Shown: positions 1 to 6,743 of the stretch, in pieces | Position numbering within the stretch: the stretch's first letter is position 1 | Layout: every line of letters begins with the position of its first letter | DNA from: Deltaproteobacteria bacterium | Lineage (GTDB): Bacteria > Desulfobacterota_B > Binatia > Bin18 | Assembly (NCBI GenBank): GCA_012271025.1 | Contig: JAAXHF010000325.1 | Location: forward strand, 1 to 10,677 | DNA length: 10,677 bases | Direction of reading: 5' to 3' | Translations under genes and position numbers: made by a program | Notes under the pieces: model-generated | What the model saw: only the letters and a program-made list of their open reading frames with translations | Told to the model about the DNA's origin: nothing | Databases searched by the model: none

Positions 1-513
1 CTCAGCCTGGAGTCGTTTGAAACCGCTGGCCGGCTGGGCGACAACGCCTTTGTCGTGCCGTGGCTATCGGCACCCCACCCCGAGGTCCGGCGGCGGGTCG
101 AGCGCTACCGGGCGCTGCTCAAGGAGCACGGCCACAGCGGGCAACAGGAGACCTTTATTTTTTTCCTGTTCGTGGACCCCGACCGCCAGCGGGCGCTGGC
201 CGAGGCCAAAGAGTGTACCCGCAATTATATTGACTTGGTCTCGTCATTTGCGCCGCCCGAGGCGATGACCCAGCTGCGCTCGGGCGATCCGCTCCGAGCC
301 TTCCTCGAGCTGATGCAATCCCTGCCTGACAATCTGGAGGAGCGGGCGATTGTCGGCAACCCGTCCGACTGCCGGCGGCGGCTGGGGGAGCTGCGGGACG
401 AGTTCGGCATTGAGCAGGTGGCCTTCTACATGCACGCCGGGGCGCGGGATACGGCCCGGGCCAAGCGTGGGCTGGAGGTCTTCGCCCAGGAAGTGATGCC
501 GGAGTTTGCCTAG
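1..513 (+). CDS. LLM class flavin-dependent oxidoreductase, C-terminal part (5' truncated)
   Basis: The reading frame is open from the first base of the window and stops at TAG 511-513, giving the last 170 residues of a protein whose start lies outside. Members of the bacterial luciferase-like monooxygenase family use reduced flavin (FMN or F420) to oxidise diverse substrates in the cytoplasm. The visible part fits the C-terminal section of the TIM barrel: an ESFETAGRLGDN segment followed by a helical stretch with ERYRALLKEHG, then the typical late motif 'IVGNPSDCRRRLGELRDEFGI' region near the end and a final strand QVAFYMHAG. The 'VGxPxxCxxRL' pattern is characteristic of this family. The substrate cannot be inferred. 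The 3' end overlaps the next gene by 8 bases, so the two are probably co-transcribed. Family assignment is fairly secure; subfamily is not known. Confidence 0.8.
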   Translation, partial: LSLESFETAGRLGDNAFVVPWLSAPHPEVRRRVERYRALLKEHGHSGQQETFIFFLFVDPDRQRALAEAKECTRNYIDLVSSFAPPEAMTQLRSGDPLRAFLELMQSLPDNLEERAIVGNPSDCRRRLGELRDEFGIEQVAFYMHAGARDTARAKRGLEVFAQEVMPEFA

Positions 514-2407
514 CCGCAACGACAGCCAGACATTTCCCGACCCGGGCCGTCTGCCGGCCTGGGATGTCGGCCAGCTGCCCGCCCCGCCGCGCTTCAGCGT
601 GCGTAATGCCGTGCGCGAAATCGGACCTGGAGTTATTCTGGTCGGGGCTGCCATCGGCAGCGGCGAGTGGCTGCTCGGTCCAGCCCTGACCGCCAAATAC
701 GCCGGCAGCATGCTGTGGATCGCCACGGTTTCGGTTGTGCTCCAGTCGTGTCTGAACCAGGAGGTCGCCCGCTACACCCTGGCCACCGGCGAGCCGATCT
801 TCACCGGCTATATGCGCTGCTGGCCCGGCAGCAAGTGGTACAGCATGTGGTATCTGGGCCTGGACGCCGGCGTGTTGTGGCCGGGTCTGGCCACCAATGC
901 CGCCACCGCAGTGGCCGCCGGCATTCTGAGCGTACAGCACGACGCCTACGTCATGCCGAGCCAGGCTGACGCCGTTCTGGTCACAGCCTGCGCCTACGCG
1001 ATTTTTGCCGTGTGCGCCGGCCTGGTGCTGTTTGGCGGCAAGGTCTACACCATGCTCCAGGTGACGATCACCTTCATGGTCGTGTGGATCTTCAGCTATC
1101 TGCTGTTTGTTGACCTGTTCATGGTCAGCGGCCGGTCGTGGGGCTTGGTCGTGTCCGGCTTTGTGAATTTCGGCCACTTCCCCGACGGCCAGGTCTTCGA
1201 CTGGGCGCTGATTGCCGGCTTTGCCGCCTTTGCCGGGGCGGGCGGTTTGGGCAACGCGGCGATCAGCAATTACGTTCGCGACAAAGGCTGGGGCATGGGC
1301 TCGCTGGTCGGCGCCATCCCGTCTGCGGTCGGCGGCAAGGAGATCAGCCTGTCGCACCTGGGCATGGTCTTTCCGGTCACCCAGGACAATATCCGTCGCT
1401 TTCGGGAGTGGTGGAAGTACATTCTGTTCGATCAGGCCCTGATCTGGGGCGGAGGGGCCATGCTGGGCATTGCCCTGCCGGCTATCCTGGCCGTCGAGTT
1501 CATCGACCCGACCCGAAATCTGGGCCAGTGGCAGGCGGCGGCGTTTCAGGCCGAGGGCATTGCCAGCCGCTACGGCGCCGTCTTCTGGTATCTCACCCTG
1601 GTGTGCGGCTTCTGGGTATTATTCTCCAGCCAGCTCGGCAGTATGGACGCCATCGGCCGGCGCTGGAGCGATATGATCTGGACCGGCAGCCAGCCGGAGC
1701 GGACGGCCAGGGGATCGCGCCTGGTGTGGTCGGCGACGGCCGGTCTGGTCGGGCTCGGGCTGCTGGGCGTGTGGCGGTCGGGGCTGCTGTCCGCTCCCCA
1801 GCTGCTGCTGGCAACCGCCTTCGTGTACGGTGTGCCGGCCGCGATATGGGCCGTGCGGCGGCTGGCCGCCAGCCTGCGGGCCGACCAGCTTGAGGCTCGC
1901 GTCCTGACCCCGCTGGTCCTGATCTACCTGGTCAGCGTGCTCGGCTGCATCGCCATGTCGGCGCTCAGGGTCGGCCAGACGGCCGGCGCCGACGGCATGT
2001 GGGTTGAGTGGCGCACGACCGTCAGCGTCTTCGTGTTTGGCACGGCCTGGCTGGTCGGCTCGGCCTTTATTCTGGCCCGCCATATGCCGCCCCATAACGT
2101 GTACAAGATCTACTACCTGATCATCGGCATGTATATCACCTGGTGTTCTATCGCCATGCAGATCGCCCGGCCGCTGACGATGATTCTGATCATGTCGAAC
2201 ATCGCCGGGTTTCTACTGGCGGTCAGCGCCCTGCATACGCTGTACGTCAACCGCCGCTTTCTGCCGCCCGCCCTGCAGCCCCGGTGGTGGAAACAGCTGG
2301 CCCTGCTGGGCTGCTCAGGCTGGTACTTTTTCATGAGTTTCATGGCGCTCGACGCCCGGCTCGACGCCCAGCTGGGCTGGAGTCTGCGCGGCTGCCTGCT
2401 ACCGTAG
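506..2407 (+). CDS. Nramp-related integral membrane transporter lacking canonical metal-site motifs
   Basis: A 633-residue polytopic membrane protein with about 11-12 hydrophobic segments. The first segment begins GPGVILVGAAIGSGEW (residues 40-55), which lines up with the first helix of Nramp-family (COG1914-type) transporters, where GPG is followed by DPGN. Here D and N of that motif are G51 and E54. The region expected to hold the helix-6 MPH motif reads AGAGGLGNAAISNY and continues RDKGWGMG (residues about 243-264), so the metal-binding methionine is absent. True Nramps import Mn2+/Fe2+ with protons; this protein belongs to a divergent related clade whose substrate I cannot name. The start chosen is TTG 506. 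It is the first start codon after the in-frame stop at 494-496, and it keeps the N-terminal LPAWDVGQLPAPPRF stretch, which I remember as conserved in relatives. Later GTG codons at 599 and 611 would delete it. The start overlaps the upstream oxidoreductase, suggesting translational coupling. The GGAG at 501-504 is too close to act as a normal ribosome site. Confidence 0.75.
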   Translation: MPSRNDSQTFPDPGRLPAWDVGQLPAPPRFSVRNAVREIGPGVILVGAAIGSGEWLLGPALTAKYAGSMLWIATVSVVLQSCLNQEVARYTLATGEPIFTGYMRCWPGSKWYSMWYLGLDAGVLWPGLATNAATAVAAGILSVQHDAYVMPSQADAVLVTACAYAIFAVCAGLVLFGGKVYTMLQVTITFMVVWIFSYLLFVDLFMVSGRSWGLVVSGFVNFGHFPDGQVFDWALIAGFAAFAGAGGLGNAAISNYVRDKGWGMGSLVGAIPSAVGGKEISLSHLGMVFPVTQDNIRRFREWWKYILFDQALIWGGGAMLGIALPAILAVEFIDPTRNLGQWQAAAFQAEGIASRYGAVFWYLTLVCGFWVLFSSQLGSMDAIGRRWSDMIWTGSQPERTARGSRLVWSATAGLVGLGLLGVWRSGLLSAPQLLLATAFVYGVPAAIWAVRRLAASLRADQLEARVLTPLVLIYLVSVLGCIAMSALRVGQTAGADGMWVEWRTTVSVFVFGTAWLVGSAFILARHMPPHNVYKIYYLIIGMYITWCSIAMQIARPLTMILIMSNIAGFLLAVSALHTLYVNRRFLPPALQPRWWKQLALLGCSGWYFFMSFMALDARLDAQLGWSLRGCLLP

Positions 2408-2418
2408 AGGAACGAACC

Positions 2419-3171
2419 ATGAGTGACGATTCATCCTGGGAGGCCAAGAATCACGCCGCGACCCAGCTCCACCTGCAGGGCCGCTACGCCGAAGCCGAGG
2501 AACTCTTTGTGGCCGCCCTCGAAGAGGTCGAACAGTCCGGTCAGGAAGACCTGCGTCTGGCGCTGGTCCTGAACAACCTGGCCAATCTGTACCACAACCA
2601 GAAAAAATACGACCGGACCGAGCCCCTGTACCGGCGCGCCCTGGCCATCCGCGAAGCACAGCTCGAGCCCACCCATCTGCTCGTCGCCCAGAGCCTCAAC
2701 AACCTGGCCGCGCTGTGCCGCGACCGCAGTCAGTACGCCGAGGCCGAAAGCCTGATCAAGCGCTCGCTGGCGATCAAGGAAAACCTGCACGGCTCGCGTC
2801 ACATGAGCCTCACCAACAGCATCAACACCCTGGCCGCCATCTATGGCGACCAGAGCCGTTATGCCGAGGCCGAGGAGCTGTTCAAGCGGTCGTTGGACAT
2901 CAGACAGGACGCCTTTGGCTCCCACCATCCGTCCGTCGCCAGCAGCCTGGTCGGCCTGGGCGAGACGTATGCCGGCCAGGGCCGCTACCCGGAGGCGCGG
3001 GCGGTTTTTGAGCGAGCGCTGCGCATCAGAGAAGAGGCGCTCGGCCCAGAGCATCCGGCGGTGGCGGCCGCGCTGGAGGCCGAGGCGCGGCTGCTGAGGA
3101 AGATGGAACGTGAGACCGAGGCCCAGGAGGTGGAAGCTCGGGCGCGGGCAATCCGCGCCCGGAATGCCTGA
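2419..3171 (+). CDS. Tetratricopeptide repeat protein (kinesin light chain type)
   Basis: A 250-residue soluble protein made almost entirely of TPR units with a 42-residue period, as in kinesin light chain and TPR_10/TPR_12 repeats. Successive units begin at about residues 52 (NNLANLY), 94 (NNLAALC), 136 (NTLAAIY) and 178 (VGLGETY). Each continues with a YxEAExLxxRxLxIRE pattern and an H-P/H-x spacer. A shorter, more degenerate unit (GRYAEAEELF, residues 21-30) opens the protein and a charged helix rich in E, A and R closes it. There is no signal peptide or membrane segment, so it is probably a cytoplasmic protein-protein scaffold; the partner is unknown. ATG 2419 is chosen because AGAGG at 2406-2410 sits 8 bases upstream. 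The frame is open much further upstream (to 2143), but that would overlap the transporter. It starts 11 bases after the transporter stop, so it is probably in the same transcript, though a functional link is not evident. Confidence 0.85.
   Translation: MSDDSSWEAKNHAATQLHLQGRYAEAEELFVAALEEVEQSGQEDLRLALVLNNLANLYHNQKKYDRTEPLYRRALAIREAQLEPTHLLVAQSLNNLAALCRDRSQYAEAESLIKRSLAIKENLHGSRHMSLTNSINTLAAIYGDQSRYAEAEELFKRSLDIRQDAFGSHHPSVASSLVGLGETYAGQGRYPEARAVFERALRIREEALGPEHPAVAAALEAEARLLRKMERETEAQEVEARARAIRARNA
3139..3161. terminator. Perfect 9-bp GC hairpin at the end of the TPR gene (possible transcription stop between convergent genes)
   Basis: CGGGCGCGG (3139-3147) and CCGCGCCCG (3153-3161) are exact reverse complements around a 5-base loop (GCAAT). 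The stem lies in the last codons of the TPR gene and 21 bases before the end of the convergent VOC gene. There is no T tract on either side, so it is not a classical intrinsic terminator. It may slow polymerase or block 3' decay of both transcripts. The R/A-rich coding sequence (ARARAIRAR) could also create such a stem by chance. Confidence 0.3.
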
Positions 3172-3181
3172 GCCCGCAGGT

Positions 3182-3700
3182 TCAGGCAGCCTTAGGTTTA
3201 GGCGCAGCCTTCTTGGCCGGGATCATTTCGTCGAGCTGGATCAGGATGCCATCCGGGTCTTCGGCAAACGCGCTGCGGATGGTGCCCTCTTCGGTCTTGG
3301 CCAGGACGTGCGGCGCGGCAGCGAACTTCACCCCCTTGGCCTTGAGGTCTCTGTACATCGCGTTGAGTCCTTTGACCCAGAAACCCATATGCGAGATGCC
3401 GACCTGATCGACCTTGATGCTTCTGCCGGTCGGCGGCTTGCCCTCCGGCGCGATGATGACCACAATCGGGGCGTCTTCGGTCATGCCGTAGGGCCCCTTT
3501 CTTGTTCGGCCGTAGCGCAGGGTGGCAAATTTGACCTTCCGGTTTTTGACCCGGTAGATGCCCGCATCCTCGCCTCGGCCTTCCACGTTGGTGCCCTCCT
3601 GGGAAACCTTGAAGCCGAGCAGATCGCGGTAGAAATGCAGCGAGCGATCAAAGTCGCGGGCGCACAGCGCAACATGAGACATTCCTCTTGGTCTTGCCAT
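3182..3700 (-). CDS. VOC superfamily (glyoxalase/bleomycin resistance/dioxygenase fold) protein
   Basis: A 172-residue protein with two beta-alpha-beta-beta-beta modules typical of vicinal oxygen chelate enzymes. The first module opens GMSHVALCARDFDRSLHFYR (H9 is the usual first metal ligand) and is followed by DLLGFKV. The second opens VGISHMGFWV (H104) and ends AEDPDGILIQLDE, where many relatives have DPDGxxIEL; the usual glutamate ligand position is Q155, though D157 and E158 are close by. The C-terminus is a short lysine/alanine/proline tail (AKKAAPKPKAA), unlike the compact core. The family includes glyoxalases, ring-cleavage dioxygenases and epimerases; the reaction here cannot be deduced. 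ATG 3700 is supported by a strong ribosome site AAGGAGGG (3714-3707 on the - strand), 6 bases away. It converges with the TPR gene, with 10 bases between the stops, and is transcribed alone. Confidence 0.85.
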   Translation of the reverse strand: MARPRGMSHVALCARDFDRSLHFYRDLLGFKVSQEGTNVEGRGEDAGIYRVKNRKVKFATLRYGRTRKGPYGMTEDAPIVVIIAPEGKPPTGRSIKVDQVGISHMGFWVKGLNAMYRDLKAKGVKFAAAPHVLAKTEEGTIRSAFAEDPDGILIQLDEMIPAKKAAPKPKAA

Positions 3701-3713
3701 AACACTCCCTCCT

Positions 3714-3959
3714 TCCTGATGTGAGACTCCGAACGACTTCTTATCCTGTACGCTACTCGGTCATGACGGGTCAAGACTTGGCTAATGATTGAGCTGTATT
3801 CACCCAAACCCCCAACTGAAGAATCTTCGGCCAGCCGGCCGTTTCACCCGCGATTCGTTCAACCGCGTCTGCTCGGCCTCAACCGGTGAGTCCCTGATTT
3901 TCCTACACCAGACCCCGGCCGAGCGGGCCGATTCGTCTGATGACGCCCAGAGTGTCAAG
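3714..3959. other. Non-coding stretch downstream of the endonuclease, with short hairpins
   Basis: No convincing gene lies between the VOC start and the end of the endonuclease gene. The stretch holds an odd palindrome GAAGAATCTTC (3818-3828), directly followed by a 5-bp stem CGGCC/GGCCG (3828-3841), and a second CGGCC/GGCCG stem at 3916-3930. Both lie in a locally GC-rich patch within the otherwise lower-GC island. Short open frames on both strands here show no recognisable domain. This could be an island boundary, a remnant of a dispersed repeat, or simple spacer. Confidence 0.45.
3745..3774 (-). promoter_or_regulatory. Possible sigma70-type promoter for the VOC gene
   Basis: On the - strand TTGACC (3774-3769) matches five of six bases of the -35 consensus. 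It is followed after 18 bases by TACAGG (3750-3745), a weak -10 element. The position, about 45 bases upstream of the VOC start, is suitable. The weak -10 makes this tentative. Confidence 0.3.
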
Positions 3960-4715
3960 TTAGGATCGTCGCCATTCAGCGTGAACGGTGCACGCAGCAA
4001 GTTGAACGCCCCTGACTGTAATTTTTGCGTCAGACCTGTCAATCGCAACACGGGCGACGACCTCATTTCCGACACGGCAGGCAATCACAGGCGCATCACG
4101 CTCAAAATCCTTCAGCGGGGCCTGTTGGATTGAGTCAAAGATACTGACAGGGATCTCAACAAGCTGGTAGAGCTTAGGGACCTCACCCGCCTTTTCTCGG
4201 AAGGCGCGCAGCATGATGACTGAGCTGACAGCTTGCTGATAGCTGCTGAACAAGTCGCGTGTTTTTTGTCTCCGGTCTCTCGGTGTCCGTGTGTCTTGTA
4301 TCCAGGCGGCTTCTGTCAGCTTGGAAATATGCACGGCAGATTGAGAGAGGTTCCGTGCCGCTGTCGATTTCAGGGACAGGCGTCGTACTGTCCGGTCATT
4401 GGCTCTGATTGTCAGATCGACAAACCGTTGGGTCGCTGAACCTGGAGGCTCAACCGACCAGTTCATGTACTGGCAAGCGTTCCTGAAAACCGTCTCAAAA
4501 GACGTGAGCCCCAAGGGCTCCGTTGTCGCTCCGTGGTGAACCGAGAGAGCAAGCCCGAAATACTCTATCCAATCGCCGGCTTGGGTCAGCCACGTTCCTG
4601 CCGTACGAATTGTGGACCGGGGAGGGTTCGACAAGGACTCGACGACTTTCGAGACAAACTCCACCTTGACAGGCGAGAACGTGTCGAGCTTGGCTTTCAG
4701 CTCATCTCGCGTCAT
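3960..4715 (-). CDS. Type II restriction endonuclease, SmaI-like
   Basis: A 251-residue protein encoded directly after a DNA methyltransferase. Its ATG overlaps the methyltransferase TGA as ATGA (4715-4712), so translation is probably coupled and the enzyme is made after its protective partner. The central part reads VDLTI (D100) then LSLKSTAARNLSQSAVHISK (residues 113-132). It is followed by YQLVEIPVSIF (183-193) and ends CTVHAEW. From memory R.SmaI, of almost the same length, carries the same order of blocks: D-x-T-I, an LK-x-x-AA-x-N-x-S-x-S-x-x-H-x-SK block, YQLVEIP, and VH-x-x-W near the end. D100 and K116 are the candidate PD-(D/E)XK-type metal-site residues, with serine where an acidic residue is usual. 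The predicted role is cleavage of unmethylated DNA, likely at CCCGGG. GC content is lower than in the flanking genes. The restriction role is supported by context; SmaI specificity rests on recalled similarity. Confidence 0.75.
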   Translation of the reverse strand: MTRDELKAKLDTFSPVKVEFVSKVVESLSNPPRSTIRTAGTWLTQAGDWIEYFGLALSVHHGATTEPLGLTSFETVFRNACQYMNWSVEPPGSATQRFVDLTIRANDRTVRRLSLKSTAARNLSQSAVHISKLTEAAWIQDTRTPRDRRQKTRDLFSSYQQAVSSVIMLRAFREKAGEVPKLYQLVEIPVSIFDSIQQAPLKDFERDAPVIACRVGNEVVARVAIDRSDAKITVRGVQLAACTVHAEWRRS

Positions 4716-5632
4716 TCTTCAACCATCCGCCGTTCGATCAAATCCGCGAAAGAGGACTTGAGTTCGATACCAACCCATCTCCGTCCCAGGTCACGAGCCG
4801 CGAGCAACGTCGTTCCAGACCCTGCATACGGATCGAGAACAACACTCTGCTCGCGGCTGGTCAGGGTGACACACTGCCGCGCGAGAGACAGCGGCATCAT
4901 GGCAGGGTGATCGTCAATGTCCCCATTCCGTCTCTTGACTGGCTCGGTCGGGATTTCCCACACAGTGCGGAGCCGGCGTCCTCGGGGGCCGAGTACCCCC
5001 TCGGGGTTGTAGTAGTAATCCTGTTCCTTGGACAGCAGGAATACTGTCTCATGTGCCTTTGTCGGTCGGTCTCGGACCGATTCCGGATGGGCGTTCGGCT
5101 TGTACCAGATCGTTTCCGACCGAATCCACCAGCCCGCTGCCTGGAGGGCGAATGCCAGCCGCCACGGCACGCCGATCAAATCCTTCGGTTTCAAACCTTT
5201 TGGTGTAGGCGGTCGGACGGACATTGCACGGGCGCGGTTCTTCTTATCCGGCGCGCGATAGCGACGATTCCCCGAGGTATAGGAATCCCCAACGTTCAGC
5301 CAGACTGTTCCGTCGTCTCGCAGAACACGCTTCATCCCTTCAAATGCGTTCACGATACTCGTCACGTAGGTATCAAGAGTGTCGTCTCGTCCTATCTGGT
5401 CTTGCACGTCGTAGTCCCGCAAAGACCAATAGGGAGGTGACGTCACCACTGTCTGAATAGACTTCTCCGGGAGGAGTGTGAGCGCGTGAACGGCGTCGCC
5501 ACAGATCAGGACAGAGCACGAAATTGTCTTGAGTGCCGGTGAATCCGTGCCGTTGAGCCGCGTGTAATCATCCTTTACCTTTGCGCACCGCTCAACTTGG
5601 TCCACCAAAAGGGGCAAGTCTTTCTGGTCCAT
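4712..5632 (-). CDS. Type II DNA methyltransferase, beta class, probably N4-cytosine
   Basis: A 306-residue S-adenosylmethionine-dependent modification enzyme. Catalytic motif IV, TSPPYWSLRDY (residues 64-74), precedes the AdoMet-binding motif I, LDPYAGSGTTLLAAR (266-280), which leads into WVGIEL (286-291). This IV-before-I order defines the beta class. The SPPY form of motif IV is typical of N4-cytosine enzymes, though some adenine enzymes share it. Between them lie RVLRDDGTVWLNVGDSY (102-118), LIGVPWRLAFALQAAGWWIR (152-171) and the HETVFLLSK block (194-202), all usual in this family. The variable segment around 120-148 and 205-245 probably recognises the target. It protects host DNA from the endonuclease encoded next. 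ATG 5632 has a strong ribosome site AAAGGAGGG (5644-5636 on the - strand). No control (C) protein gene is present, so the system is probably regulated by gene order and coupling alone. Confidence 0.93.
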   Translation of the reverse strand: MDQKDLPLLVDQVERCAKVKDDYTRLNGTDSPALKTISCSVLICGDAVHALTLLPEKSIQTVVTSPPYWSLRDYDVQDQIGRDDTLDTYVTSIVNAFEGMKRVLRDDGTVWLNVGDSYTSGNRRYRAPDKKNRARAMSVRPPTPKGLKPKDLIGVPWRLAFALQAAGWWIRSETIWYKPNAHPESVRDRPTKAHETVFLLSKEQDYYYNPEGVLGPRGRRLRTVWEIPTEPVKRRNGDIDDHPAMMPLSLARQCVTLTSREQSVVLDPYAGSGTTLLAARDLGRRWVGIELKSSFADLIERRMVEE

Positions 5633-5718
5633 AGTCCCTCCTTTCAGTGAGGCAGTCAGCCCTCGGCCCTCAGGCTAGCTTGCTCGGCAAAGGTGAACCG
5701 AGCGGCACCGAGCAGTAG
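5633..5718. other. Spacer between dehydrogenase and methyltransferase genes
   Basis: These 86 bases lie between two genes of the same (-) strand. Apart from the methyltransferase ribosome site there is an imperfect repeat set: TGCTCGG (5681-5687) can pair with CCGAGC at 5698-5703 or CCGAGCA at 5708-5714. Neither stem is followed by a T tract. I found no good promoter here, so the source of transcription for the restriction genes is unclear. Confidence 0.35.
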
Positions 5719-6714
5719 TTAATATCCCAGCTGTTTATCTATCAGTCCCAGGAGGGGTTCGCCGCGCTGGATGCGGCCCAGATTGTCACAGAAGCGGGCC
5801 AGGTTGCGCGGAGCGCGGAGCTGGCTGGCGCCGGCCGTATGCGGGGTCATGACCACGTTGTCGAAGGTCCACAGGGGATGTGCGGCCGGCAGCGGCTCAC
5901 GCGGGGCGACGTCCAGCCCGGCCCCGCCGCAGCGCCCGTCCCGCAGCGCGCGGACCAGCGCATCGCCGTCGATGATCTCTCCACGGGTGACATTGATGAC
6001 CAGGCCGCCGGGCTTGAGCTGGGCGAAGGTGGTATCGTCGAGCAGATGCCGGGTCTGGGCGGTCAGCGGGCAGCACACGGCGACCACGTCAGAGTCGGCC
6101 AGCAGCTCGGCCAGACGCTCGCGGCCCCACACCTCGTGTACCCCGTCGGAGGGCGACACCGGCCACTCGTCAAGGGCCAGGACCCGCATACCGAATGCTG
6201 TGGCCCGACGGGCCATGGCTCGGCCGGTTCCGCCAAAGCCGACGATACCCATGGTCAGGCCCTCCAGCTCGACCTCTTTGCGGCGCATGGCCTCACGGGC
6301 GTCCCAGCTTCCGGAGCCCAGCCGGATGGCGGTCGCAATCTGGCGGGTCAGGGCCAGCAGCAGGCCGAAGCCGGTGTCGGCCAGATGCCCACCGACCAGA
6401 CCCTTCTCACCGGTCAGGACGACCTCCGAGTCGCGCATGGCCGGATACAGGAACATGTCCACGCCCGAGGCAATGGCATGCACCCAGCGTAAGCCGGGCG
6501 CGGCCTGGAACAGCGCTTCGGGAAGAAAGCCCAGGATGATATCCACGTCCCGGGCCTGCTCCAGCGCCTCGTCCAGCCGTGATACGACTTGGATGCGCGA
6601 GCCGGGCGCGGTCGCCGCCCGTATCTTCTCCATGTCCCGGTCGGACAGCTCGGGCAGGGTCAGCCCCAGTAAAACCAGGATATTCGTCGGTCCGTCCAGC
6701 TTGAGCGTGCTCAT
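5719..6714 (-). CDS. D-2-hydroxyacid dehydrogenase (NAD(P)-dependent)
   Basis: A 331-residue cytoplasmic oxidoreductase that interconverts a 2-oxo acid and a D-2-hydroxy acid. The family's split catalytic domain surrounds a Rossmann domain. The nucleotide-binding loop is GFGGTG (159-164), and D182 at the end of the next strand (RVLALDEW) suggests a preference for NAD(H). The catalytic triad is in place: R244 in NVTRGEIID, E273 in PREPLP and H292 in TPHTAG. A GGHLADTGFGLLLALTRQ segment (108-125) and CCPLTAQTRHLL (214-225) are also typical. Length is normal for the family. The ATG at 6714 is chosen over a longer frame because AGGAGA lies 10 bases upstream (6730-6725) and a promoter lies just beyond. 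The substrate is not determined; glyoxylate, pyruvate-like or hydroxypyruvate-like acids are possible. It is divergent from the FAD oxidoreductase operon and may act on a 2-oxo acid that operon releases. Confidence 0.92.
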   Translation of the reverse strand: MSTLKLDGPTNILVLLGLTLPELSDRDMEKIRAATAPGSRIQVVSRLDEALEQARDVDIILGFLPEALFQAAPGLRWVHAIASGVDMFLYPAMRDSEVVLTGEKGLVGGHLADTGFGLLLALTRQIATAIRLGSGSWDAREAMRRKEVELEGLTMGIVGFGGTGRAMARRATAFGMRVLALDEWPVSPSDGVHEVWGRERLAELLADSDVVAVCCPLTAQTRHLLDDTTFAQLKPGGLVINVTRGEIIDGDALVRALRDGRCGGAGLDVAPREPLPAAHPLWTFDNVVMTPHTAGASQLRAPRNLARFCDNLGRIQRGEPLLGLIDKQLGY

Positions 6715-6743
6715 GTGTTTCCCGTCTCCTGTGGAGTGAGCGG

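Noticed and set aside
155..1357. A 400-residue open frame on the - strand across the oxidoreductase and transporter genes.
   Set aside because: It is rich in G, A, R, Q and H with no domain, and lies antisense to two clear genes. High GC suppresses stop codons in this frame.
2143..2418. Upstream extension of the TPR frame into the transporter gene.
   Set aside because: It gives a non-TPR, R/A/P-rich sequence in another frame of the transporter, and a good ribosome site precedes ATG 2419.
3789..4133. Open frames on both strands at 3789-4133 (+) and 3800-4084 (-) that might be small genes.
   Set aside because: Both overlap the end of the endonuclease, have no ribosome site or recognisable domain, and conflict with each other.
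4907..5440. A 177-residue + strand frame inside the methyltransferase gene.
   Set aside because: It is antisense to motif-bearing methyltransferase sequence and shows no domain of its own.
5681..5714. TGCTCGG/CCGAGCA repeats as a terminator for the dehydrogenase.
   Set aside because: The stems are short, mutually exclusive and lack a T tract, so I list them only as part of the spacer.
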